Positions 36,079 through 43,940 of a stretch of 57,409 nt of DNA are shown one piece after another (within the stretch, counting starts at the first letter, position 1; each line of letters starts with the position of its first letter). This DNA comes from SKZT01 sp964478625. GTDB taxonomy: Bacteria; Desulfobacterota; Desulfobacteria; Desulfobacterales; SKZT01. The position numbers were made by a program, and so were the translations under genes. The notes beneath the pieces are model-generated. The model was not told where the DNA came from and did not search any database. It saw only the letters and a list, made by a program, of their open reading frames with translations. The stretch spans positions 1 through 57,409 of the forward strand of contig CAYZJH010000018.1 in NCBI GenBank assembly GCA_964478625.1, given 5' to 3'.

Positions 36079-37346
36079 CTATTCCAAAGTTCCCTCTCAC
36101 CTTCCTTAAAAATTTTAATACGACCAAATTCTCCGTCATAACCCGGAACAATATCTATTTTATGTTCCCTCATTCTGGCGATGGATTCTTTTAAAAGAGG
36201 TATTCCTGTTTCTTCAATCTTTTCAAGGGAAAGCGTTTTGAGAATATCTAATTCCGGACCCAGTTTTTCAAGAATTGATTGATAGGATTGAGAAACTTTT
36301 TTAGTGCGTGGGCCCACTCGCAAAATTTCGGAAAGAATATCGGTCAATGGAATAATATGATTATACGGGTGATTTTTTATGGGCTTTACACCTTCCGGAC
36401 GATCCGAAAGCGCATTAACACGGTAAAGTACTCCCAATGTCAGCGCCTTATTGCATTTCGGACAAATGTTGTTATGGAAAAGAGTCTGTTCCGGATGAAA
36501 ACTGACTTCGCATTTTCGATGACCGTCATAATGGTACTTGCCTTCTTCCGGATAAAATTCCAAAGTTCCGAGAAAATGATTCGGATTGCCGGTTTTCATG
36601 GCATCGATGATGGCATCATAAGTCAAATCCGTATCAAAAATATTGGCTTCTCTTCCAAGATTCGCCGGAGAATGGGCATCTGAATTTGAAATTAAGGTCA
36701 TATTTTCCAGGTCCGATACTCTCCAGTTCATCGCCGGATCAGATGAAAGCCCGGTTTCCACCGCGTGAATGTGGGGTGTTAAATCTTCGAAACACCCCGA
36801 AACCGAATCAAATCCGGATTTCGAACCCAAAAGTGAAAACCAGGGAGTCCAAATGTGAGCCGGTACGAAAAATCCCCGATCTGTCGTCTCAAGAAGAATT
36901 TCCAGCAAATTTTTAGCATCCAAACCCATTATTGGCCTTCCATCGGATTTCACATTACCGATAGCTGAAAGTTTTGCCCCCAAACTCGCGGCCGAATCCA
37001 AGTCCGGTACAAATAACAGATTATGATTTTTTCGGGTTTTACCTTTCTTTTTATAAATATTACTGATCTCGGTCACGAGCATAAATGAAACCTCGGAACG
37101 ACAGGAAAGAGGTACGGTTTTATCACATTCTTTTGCAATGTCCGGTTTTAATTTAAAAAGGCCATTTTCACCATATACCAGTTTTTCCTTTAATTCCGAA
37201 AACCATCCGGGATGGGTGAAATCCCCGGTGCCAACCACAGCGATACCCTTTAACTGAGCAGCTATATGAAGATTTTCAAGATTCAGGTTTTTGGCTGTTG
37301 CCCTTGAGTGATGGGAGTGGACATGAAAATCGGAAATAAATTTCAT
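36063..37346 (-). CDS. PHP-domain endonuclease Q-like protein
   Basis: A 427-residue PHP-family protein matching the endonuclease Q layout. Metal-binding residues appear in DFHVHSHHS (5-13), GTGDFTHPGW, AHIWTPWF and SNSDAHSPANLGREANIF; a zinc-finger-like pair, C-x-V-SFH and CPKC (about 280-305), follows, then a helical C-terminus. Endonuclease Q of archaea and some bacteria nicks DNA 5' of deaminated bases (uracil, hypoxanthine). The protein is complete. It is transcribed away from the probable origin region and is first in a run with the SLT gene. Confidence 0.82.
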   Translation of the reverse strand: MKFISDFHVHSHHSRATAKNLNLENLHIAAQLKGIAVVGTGDFTHPGWFSELKEKLVYGENGLFKLKPDIAKECDKTVPLSCRSEVSFMLVTEISNIYKKKGKTRKNHNLLFVPDLDSAASLGAKLSAIGNVKSDGRPIMGLDAKNLLEILLETTDRGFFVPAHIWTPWFSLLGSKSGFDSVSGCFEDLTPHIHAVETGLSSDPAMNWRVSDLENMTLISNSDAHSPANLGREANIFDTDLTYDAIIDAMKTGNPNHFLGTLEFYPEEGKYHYDGHRKCEVSFHPEQTLFHNNICPKCNKALTLGVLYRVNALSDRPEGVKPIKNHPYNHIIPLTDILSEILRVGPRTKKVSQSYQSILEKLGPELDILKTLSLEKIEETGIPLLKESIARMREHKIDIVPGYDGEFGRIKIFKEGERELWNSPFGG

Positions 37347-38036
37347 AAGGGATATCTTTCAATTTTTCATAAGGTTTGAATGCAAAAAAACATTTTGAAC
37401 AATCTGTTCTGTAAAACCCGATAAACAAGAAAATGTTTTTAAACATCATTTGGACTTTTTTCAAAAAGCCAAAAGTATTGAACATGACCTTAAACGGTTA
37501 TCATATGGTCTTAAAATCACTTTTTATGATTGAATCAAGCATGTTACAAAGTTATGATCACTATAAACAAGGATATATTAAATTATATAATATAAATGAA
37601 ATTTATTTTGATAGTACAAAATTCTCCTTTATACCGGATTTGATCCGGCATTCGGAAAAACCAACTTCTTGAATCCACCTGGATAGCGTTACGTTTCACT
37701 TCATGCCCGGCCTTCAACCATTGGCGTCAAGTTAAGGCACTATCAATTACCGGCATCATGGTCCGAAAGGTTTCTTTTGCATGTCATTCTGAGGGAGGGA
37801 CTCAGAACGGCTTGATGCTTGAAAAGAAAATAGTTCCAAATAAGTTGCTTGAAACCACAGCGACCGAAAAATCTCTCTTCTATAATCCGGACAAATTATC
37901 AGGTCCGACCTGGAGTTAACATAAGATAGGCTGTGCCGGCGTGATGGAAAGATTCTTCGTCAGCCATCGAGCACGAACCGTATCACCGTTTAGCATGTTG
38001 ACCTCCTCACAACGACAATCCTTAATTCTATCTTTT

Positions 38037-38053
38037 CAAACCATGCTGGTTTG
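38037..38053. repeat. Short perfect inverted repeat
   Basis: CAAACCA, a TGC loop, then TGGTTTG: a seven-base-pair stem inside the gene-poor region. It is not followed by a T-tract on the plus strand, so it is unlikely to be a terminator; it could be an operator or a chance palindrome. Confidence 0.5.
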
Positions 38054-38236
38054 TTGGACATGTGCTTATCGTTATGCAACATCGGGGTAAACTTTTAAAA
38101 AAAATATTGTTGAAAGATCCCAAAAAACCGATCGATTTTTAACAGTTCATTTTTTGTCGTTTGAAACATCAAGATAATAAACTGGCCTTTAGACTTTTTG
38201 TTAACGAATTAAATAAATTAATATCTTTAAATTTTA

Positions 38237-38273
38237 ATGGGTTATATTTTTTTTATCAATATAAACAACCCAT
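38237..38273. repeat. Inverted repeat with AT-rich spacer
   Basis: ATGGGTT at 38237-38243 and its complement AACCCAT at 38267-38273 flank a 23-base AT-rich spacer, partly complementary as well (TATT/AATA). It lies about 210 nt before the RdgC-like gene, in the most AT-rich part of the origin candidate. Its role is unknown. Confidence 0.5.
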
Positions 38274-38486
38274 AACAATATTAAAAACATAATAAAACAA
38301 GTATAAATTGATGATAAAATTTCCAAGTAAAATGCTCTTTCGAAAAAATCCTTGTTTCATTTTGATAAAAATTATATATTTCTATGGTTATACTGAATGA
38401 CCACAACTTTAATTTAGAGTGTCATCATTTTAAAATTCAGATAATCATCATCTAAAAAACTCATTAAAAGAAAGCATAGGGTTGAT

Positions 38487-39101
38487 ATGGGGATTTTATC
38501 GCCTTCGGTCTCTATCACTTGTTACAAAGTTGATGGCACACTCGAAGATCCGGTAGTGGACACTGTAGAAAAAAAATTAAAACAGAATATGGTTATGGAA
38601 ATTGATGACGATGTTTCTGAAAAAACTGCCGGATGGACATCTCTGGAAAATCCATATCAACCAAAATTTGAGGGATCTTCCTTTAGTATAGGCACTTACC
38701 TGATTTTTGCGCTCAGAATTGACCAAAAATCCATACCAGCCAAAGTTTTTAAAAAATTTTATGTCATTGAAATGCTCAAAATGCTCTCTGAGAGCGGAAG
38801 GAAGTATCTGAACAAAACCGAAAAGGGGATGGTGAAAGATCGAGTTCATTTGATGCTGTTAAGGCGATATCCAGCAACTCCAAAAATTTATGATGTGATA
38901 TGGAATTATGAAGGAGGTTCTCTCCTGTTTTTAAGCAATCAGAAATCAGCCAATGAAGAATTTGAAACACTGTTTTCCAAAACATTTCACCTCAGCCTGA
39001 TCCGTCTTTTCCCTTATACCATAGCAGATTTGGATGCCGGGTTATCGGATTTGCAAAGAGAACAGGTGAATAAACTTTCACCCACCCAATTTTCGGAGTA
39101 G
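38487..39101 (+). CDS. RdgC-like recombination-associated protein, N-terminal portion
   Basis: A 204-residue protein resembling the RdgC family. The segments from DQKSIPAKVFKKF (about 78), GRKYLNKTEKGMVKDRV (about 103-119) and IWNYEGGSLLFLSNQKSANEEFETLFSKTF (two pieces) follow the order of RdgC proteins. RdgC binds double-stranded DNA as a ring and limits RecA activity. Usual proteins have about 300 residues; this one ends at a TAG in the middle of the region, and the next ORF continues in the same frame after one codon. It stands where dnaA is often found, at the head of the dnaN-gyrB operon. Confidence 0.65.
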   Translation: MGILSPSVSITCYKVDGTLEDPVVDTVEKKLKQNMVMEIDDDVSEKTAGWTSLENPYQPKFEGSSFSIGTYLIFALRIDQKSIPAKVFKKFYVIEMLKMLSESGRKYLNKTEKGMVKDRVHLMLLRRYPATPKIYDVIWNYEGGSLLFLSNQKSANEEFETLFSKTFHLSLIRLFPYTIADLDAGLSDLQREQVNKLSPTQFSE

Positions 39102-39104
39102 CCC

Positions 39105-39632
39105 ATGTTGGATGTATCTGTTTCGTATAATCGGTATAAATTTTTAGGACATGAATTTCTGACCTGGTTGTGGTTTTTAATGGAAAAAGACCGAAGTTTT
39201 CTGCGGAAAGAAATTCCAGATCTGACATCCCTGGAAATCGGCAATCGGATAGTCCTGGAAAACAGACTTAACGATGGAATTGAAATGATTACCATAAAAG
39301 GTGATGATGCCGGGCTTGAAGAAGGGATGCTTTCTCTTCGAAAAGGAGCAGTTGTGACGGAATTTCAGTTGTCCTATACGTCCGGAGACCATCAATGGCA
39401 ATTTGTTTTAAAAGGGGAAAGCCTGAATATTTCCAACCTGAAAGTTCCTAAAACCGGTAATATTGAATCAGGACAGGAATTGGAGGGAGCTGTTCTGGAA
39501 AAAGTGTATCTTTTTGAAAAGGTCATTGAGCTGATCAATGTGTTATACAAAAGTTTTATTCAATTAAGAATTTCCAGTGAATGGAAAGAAAAAACAGTGC
39601 CTGAGATTAGAAAATGGATATATGCATCATAA
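39105..39632 (+). CDS. RdgC-associated C-terminal-type protein
   Basis: A 175-residue protein whose start (YKFLGHEFLTWLWFLMEKD, about 11-29) recalls a segment often seen in the C-terminal part of RdgC-like proteins in related bacteria. It lies in the same reading frame as the preceding ORF, separated only by TAG and CCC. A GGAG at 39096-39099, six bases before its ATG, is a normal ribosome site, so it can be translated separately. It is probably the other half of a two-gene RdgC-like unit. Its function is unknown. dnaN follows after 34 nt. Confidence 0.6.
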   Translation: MLDVSVSYNRYKFLGHEFLTWLWFLMEKDRSFLRKEIPDLTSLEIGNRIVLENRLNDGIEMITIKGDDAGLEEGMLSLRKGAVVTEFQLSYTSGDHQWQFVLKGESLNISNLKVPKTGNIESGQELEGAVLEKVYLFEKVIELINVLYKSFIQLRISSEWKEKTVPEIRKWIYAS

Positions 39633-39666
39633 ATAAGGATAACCATAACCAATTGGGGAGCATGAC

Positions 39667-40785
39667 ATGGAATTTACGATAAAAAAAGAAGATATTTTAC
39701 ATGTGCTCCAAAGAATTCAGGGACTCACCGGAAGAACCACAAATCTGGCGATCACACGGAATGTATTGATCAAGGCAGCGAATGATTTCATAACATTAAC
39801 CGCAACGGATTTGGATACGGGTTTTGAAGGAACTTATCCTGCCGTCGTTATAGAAGAGGGGGTTATCGCAATTCATTCCAGAAAATTATATGAAATTATC
39901 AGGGATTTTCCAAGCGATGAGATCCATATGACTGAACGCGAAAACCGTTGGCTGGAAATCGGAAATGATACGTTACAATATAATATCGTATGTGCCGATC
40001 CGGATGACTTTCCAGAGACTTCCTTTAGCGAAGATATCGCATACTTTGAAATGGAGTCGGCGGCATTAAAAAAGATGATCGAAAGAAATTTGATGATTGC
40101 AAGTGACCCTAATGATACCAGAGCACACATGAATAGTAGTTTTTTCGAAAAAATTTTTGAAGACCAGGCCAACAAGGTTCGCATGGTATCTACTGACGGA
40201 AGCCGCCTGTCATTGGCCGAGTGCATTTTTGATAAGGAAAAGCAGATGCCTCCTGAATCAGGTGTTTTAATTCCAAAAAAAGAACTTAACGAGGTTGTGA
40301 AATTCCTGGACCTGGACAGCACTGTGATGATCGGGATTGAACAAAATAGACTGGTGATTAAAAAAGATACCGAAACCATCATTGTAAGACTTGTTGAAGG
40401 TGAGTTTCCCGCATATGGGGCTATCTTTGAAGCTGAAATCAAAAATGTTTTTAAAGCGGATCGCGAAAAGCTTTTAATGATGCTGAAGAGAATGTCGATA
40501 TTATCATCCCAAGACTATAAAGGTGCTATGTTTAAATTTGACAAGAATCGTCTGAAGGTAACAACAATAAATCCGGAAATCGGAGAATCCAAAGAAGAAA
40601 TGGAGGTCGAATTCGATGGGGAGCCTATCGAAATTTCGTTTAATCCGAAATATTTTATTGAAACGCTAAACGCCATCGAAGACGATACAATTTTTGCCAG
40701 AATAAGCGATCATGAAAAACCATGTCTGGTGGAAGGTGAAAAAGACAGAACCTTTTTAAGTGCAATTATGCCCATGAGAATATAA
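39667..40785 (+). CDS. dnaN: DNA polymerase III beta subunit (sliding clamp)
   Basis: A 372-residue clamp that encircles DNA and tethers polymerase III. The three-fold clamp layout is complete, beginning MEFTIKKEDILHVLQRIQGLTGR and ending in FLSAIMPMRI, the typical MPMR(L/I) C-terminus. GGGGAG precedes the ATG. Its last base overlaps the gyrB start (TAATG), giving translational coupling. recF, usually between dnaN and gyrB, is absent here. Confidence 0.97.
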   Translation: MEFTIKKEDILHVLQRIQGLTGRTTNLAITRNVLIKAANDFITLTATDLDTGFEGTYPAVVIEEGVIAIHSRKLYEIIRDFPSDEIHMTERENRWLEIGNDTLQYNIVCADPDDFPETSFSEDIAYFEMESAALKKMIERNLMIASDPNDTRAHMNSSFFEKIFEDQANKVRMVSTDGSRLSLAECIFDKEKQMPPESGVLIPKKELNEVVKFLDLDSTVMIGIEQNRLVIKKDTETIIVRLVEGEFPAYGAIFEAEIKNVFKADREKLLMMLKRMSILSSQDYKGAMFKFDKNRLKVTTINPEIGESKEEMEVEFDGEPIEISFNPKYFIETLNAIEDDTIFARISDHEKPCLVEGEKDRTFLSAIMPMRI

Positions 40786-43208
40786 TGGAAAACATATATA
40801 ACGAAGGTAGCATCCAGGTTTTGGAGGGACTGGAGGCTGTTAGAAAACGCCCTTCAATGTATATCGGAAATGTCGATGTGGAAGGGCTTCATCATCTGGT
40901 GTACGAAATTATAGACAATAGTATCGATGAAGCCATGGCCGGATATTGTGATAAGATTCACGTGGTCATCCATACGGATAATAGTGTCAGTGTTGAAGAC
41001 AATGGAAGAGGGATTCCCATTGGGATTCATAAAACAGAAAAGGTACCGGCCCTTGAAGTAGTTATGACAAAACTTCATGCTGGGGGGAAGTTTGATAACA
41101 CTTCATATAAAGTTTCCGGAGGACTCCATGGTGTAGGTGTCAGTGTGGTGAATGCATTGTCATCGTTTTTGGAAGTGGAGATTTATGACGGCTCAAAAAT
41201 TTACTATCAATCTTACGAAAAAGGTAAAAAAACCTGCGAATTAAATGTTATCGGCAATACTAAAAAAAGGGGTACCAAAATAAGATTTGTTCCGGACATA
41301 TCCATATTAAATGACAACAATTTTAATTATGACATTATATGCCGAAGAATCCGTGAACTTGCTTTTTTAAACGCAGGGATTCAAATCAGTATTGAAGATG
41401 AAAGATTCGATAGAAAAGAAACATTTCTCTACAAGGGAGGGATTGTTGAATTTGTTGAATATCTGAATCGGCGAAATGTACCGCTTCACAAACCCATTTT
41501 TATCCAGGGTATTAAAAACGATGTTCAGATTGAAGTGGCCATTCAATATAATGAAACCTTTACGGAAAAAATGTTTTCCTTTGCCAACAATATCAATACA
41601 GTAGAGGGGGGGTTTCATCTGATTGGATTCAAAGCGGCGCTCACCCGGTGCATCAATCAGTATTCCGCCAATGAAAGCATCGTCAAAAACCTGAAAACAA
41701 AGATCAGCGGTGATGATGTTCGCGAAGGAATGACATCGGTCATCAGTGTTCGGATTAAAGATCCTCAATTTGAAGGCCAAACCAAAACCAAGCTTGGCAA
41801 CAGTGATGTCAAAGGGCTTGTTGAATCCTTAGTGAATGAAAAGCTTAGTGAATATTTCGAAGAAAATCCAGCTGTTGCAAAAAAAATCATTCTAAAGGCT
41901 GTGGATGCATCAAGAGCCCGGGATGCTGCAAAGAGAGCCCGAGATCTTGCAAGAAATACGGGTTCTGTTCTGGATGCGACACTTCCCGGAAAACTTGCCG
42001 AATGTCAGATATCGGACCCGGATCAAAGAGAACTGTTTCTTGTAGAAGGAGACTCCGCCGGAGGTAGCGCAAAACAGGGCCGCGACAGAAAATTCCAGGC
42101 CATTCTTCCGTTAAAGGGAAAAATCCTGAACGTGGAGAAAGCAAGGTTTGATAAAATTTTAAGAAGTGAAGAAATAAAAAATATTATCACGGTTTTGGGG
42201 ACGGGTGTGGGCAGCGAAGAGTATGATATTGATAAGATCAGATATAAAAAAGTTATTATCATGACCGATGCTGATGTGGACGGGTCCCATATTCGCACGT
42301 TGCTTTTGACTTTTTTTTATCGCCAAATGCGAGAGATCATCGACCACGGTTATCTCTATATTGCTCAGCCGCCCCTGTTTAAAGTTGGAAAAGGAAAAAG
42401 CGAATTTTATCTGAAAGATGAAAAGCAATTTAATGAATATGTATTAAAACGGGCCTCTGAATCAAAGCGGGTTAAAATCGCCAATAAAGAGGAGTTTTTA
42501 TCTGAAAAAGACCTTTTTCTTTTTATGGGAGATCTTACGGAATATTTCGCATCCCTGAACAAGCTCGAAAGAAACGGCATAAAATCCGAATTTGTTGAAT
42601 TGCTAATCAGGCAAGGTGTTGAGGATAAAGCCTTTTTGCAGGATCAGGAAAAAATGTTAACCCTTTTTAATATGCTTGTCGATAAAGGATTCAATGCCCA
42701 AAGACCCTCCTGGAACCCGGAGCGTGAAATTTATGAAATCATAGTTGAACCTGAAAAGAAGAAAGAAATTTTTTCTGCAGATGAAACCATGAAGGAAATG
42801 TATACCCACAAAATCGGAAGAAGTTTGATATTTTCCTCAGAATATCAGAAAGCACTGGTTACCGGAAAAAAAATATTCCATTTGGATTATCCTCCATTCA
42901 AAGTCTATTCAAGAGAAAAAGATGAAGACCCGATCATTATGGATAACAAAAAACAACTTTTAAAGTATCTTATCGAAGAAGGTAAAAAAGGTATCGGCAT
43001 ACAGCGATACAAAGGTCTGGGTGAAATGAATCCGACCCAATTGTGGGAAACGACGATGAACCCTGAAAAAAGAAACCTGCTTCAGGTCAAAGTCGATGAT
43101 GTGGTTGAAACAGATGAGGTGTTCACCATTCTGATGGGAGACGAAGTGGAACCGCGAAGGGAATTTATTCAAAACAACGCACTTGAAGTCAGCATGTTGG
43201 ATATATAG
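40785..43208 (+). CDS. gyrB: DNA gyrase subunit B
   Basis: A 807-residue ATPase subunit of gyrase, which adds negative supercoils. The GHKL ATPase site shows EIIDNSIDEAMAGY and DNGRGIPIGIH, the K-loop GGLHGVGVSVVNALS follows, and the TOPRIM domain has EGDSAGGSAKQGRDRKFQA and MTDADVDGSHIRTLLLTFF. The C-terminal QRYKGLGEMNPTQLWETTM is conserved. It overlaps dnaN by one base. gyrA is not in the window. Confidence 0.98.
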   Translation: MENIYNEGSIQVLEGLEAVRKRPSMYIGNVDVEGLHHLVYEIIDNSIDEAMAGYCDKIHVVIHTDNSVSVEDNGRGIPIGIHKTEKVPALEVVMTKLHAGGKFDNTSYKVSGGLHGVGVSVVNALSSFLEVEIYDGSKIYYQSYEKGKKTCELNVIGNTKKRGTKIRFVPDISILNDNNFNYDIICRRIRELAFLNAGIQISIEDERFDRKETFLYKGGIVEFVEYLNRRNVPLHKPIFIQGIKNDVQIEVAIQYNETFTEKMFSFANNINTVEGGFHLIGFKAALTRCINQYSANESIVKNLKTKISGDDVREGMTSVISVRIKDPQFEGQTKTKLGNSDVKGLVESLVNEKLSEYFEENPAVAKKIILKAVDASRARDAAKRARDLARNTGSVLDATLPGKLAECQISDPDQRELFLVEGDSAGGSAKQGRDRKFQAILPLKGKILNVEKARFDKILRSEEIKNIITVLGTGVGSEEYDIDKIRYKKVIIMTDADVDGSHIRTLLLTFFYRQMREIIDHGYLYIAQPPLFKVGKGKSEFYLKDEKQFNEYVLKRASESKRVKIANKEEFLSEKDLFLFMGDLTEYFASLNKLERNGIKSEFVELLIRQGVEDKAFLQDQEKMLTLFNMLVDKGFNAQRPSWNPEREIYEIIVEPEKKKEIFSADETMKEMYTHKIGRSLIFSSEYQKALVTGKKIFHLDYPPFKVYSREKDEDPIIMDNKKQLLKYLIEEGKKGIGIQRYKGLGEMNPTQLWETTMNPEKRNLLQVKVDDVVETDEVFTILMGDEVEPRREFIQNNALEVSMLDI

Positions 43209-43228
43209 AGTTTTTCCTGAGACCGGCT

Positions 43229-43921
43229 ATGAACCGTTACAAAATGGAGACCGCACTTATGTTGAACGTTTTTTACATCACCGCAAGAGATATACCGGAT
43301 GCATGGTTTCAGGCGGTATATGAAATTATAGATCATGGTCATGAATATGTTATCGACCGGGGCAGTTTTGAAGGCCAAAAGCGTCTCGAATTCGATTATG
43401 TCACAATTCAAATCAAATACCCCGGCACACGTCCACTGATTCCTGATATTCCTCCGGCCCTGGGTATACCGAATCCTGTTGCAGAAGGATACATTGAAGA
43501 ATATCTTCCTTATTTGATGACCTCGGATAAAAAGCCCAATGAAGATTATACCTATGGTCAATATTTGGAAAATCAGATTGCCGAAGTGATCCGGATGTAC
43601 AAAGAAGACGGCCATGGAACCAATCAGGCTTATATGACCGTTGGTGATCCTGCGGCCCTATTCCTAAATGATCCTCCGTGTCTGAGAGGAATCGATACGA
43701 GGATCAGATACGGAAAGCTTCATTTCATGGTTTATTTCAGATCATGGGATTTGTGGAACGGTTTTCCCGCCAATCTCGGAGCCATTCAATTGCTCAAAGA
43801 ATATATGGCCGAAGAAATCGGAGTTGAAGATGGTGAAATCATCGCTTCCAGCAAAGGACTTCATTTATACGATTATATCTGGGAATTGGCGAAACTTCGT
43901 ACCATGAGATCCACAAAATAA
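43229..43921 (+). CDS. Thymidylate synthase, archaeal type
   Basis: A 230-residue protein resembling the short thymidylate synthases of methanogens more than the 264-residue E. coli enzyme. The catalytic cysteine is in NDPPCLRGIDTR (about 151), the dUMP-binding loop is YFRSWDLWNGFPANLGAIQ (about 170-188) and the C-terminal GLHLYDYIWE (about 210) corresponds to the second nucleotide contact. It methylates dUMP to dTMP with a folate or pterin donor. An alternative start is the ATG at 43259, with GGAG nine bases before it. It lies 20 nt after gyrB, probably in the same operon. Confidence 0.85.
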   Translation: MNRYKMETALMLNVFYITARDIPDAWFQAVYEIIDHGHEYVIDRGSFEGQKRLEFDYVTIQIKYPGTRPLIPDIPPALGIPNPVAEGYIEEYLPYLMTSDKKPNEDYTYGQYLENQIAEVIRMYKEDGHGTNQAYMTVGDPAALFLNDPPCLRGIDTRIRYGKLHFMVYFRSWDLWNGFPANLGAIQLLKEYMAEEIGVEDGEIIASSKGLHLYDYIWELAKLRTMRSTK

Positions 43922-43940
43922 CTTCCCGCATGTATCGTAT

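Larger units (their letters stand above)
37347..38486. other. Gene-poor 1.14-kb region, candidate origin
   Basis: No convincing gene was found. The right half (about 38100-38460) is strongly AT-rich. Small inverted repeats occur at 37634-37648, 38037-38053 (CAAACCA/TGGTTTG) and 38237-38273 (ATGGGTT/AACCCAT). Genes to the left are mostly minus, genes to the right (38487 on) nearly all plus, which suits a bidirectional origin next to dnaN-gyrB. I found no exact TTATCCACA DnaA box. Fragments resembling a dispersed intergenic repeat (CATTCTGAG near 37787, AAGATTCTTCG near 37950) suggest old repeat remnants. Confidence 0.5.

Noticed and set aside
37433..37672. Plus-strand 79-codon ORF in the gene-poor region
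   Set aside because: Composition follows the local AT-rich DNA, there is no ribosome site and no domain-like pattern.
39099..39104. Pyrrolysine or selenocysteine read-through at the TAG between the RdgC-like ORFs
   Set aside because: Selenocysteine uses TGA, and there is no pyl gene in view. A proper ribosome site for the second ORF explains the arrangement without read-through; kept only as an alternative in the finding.
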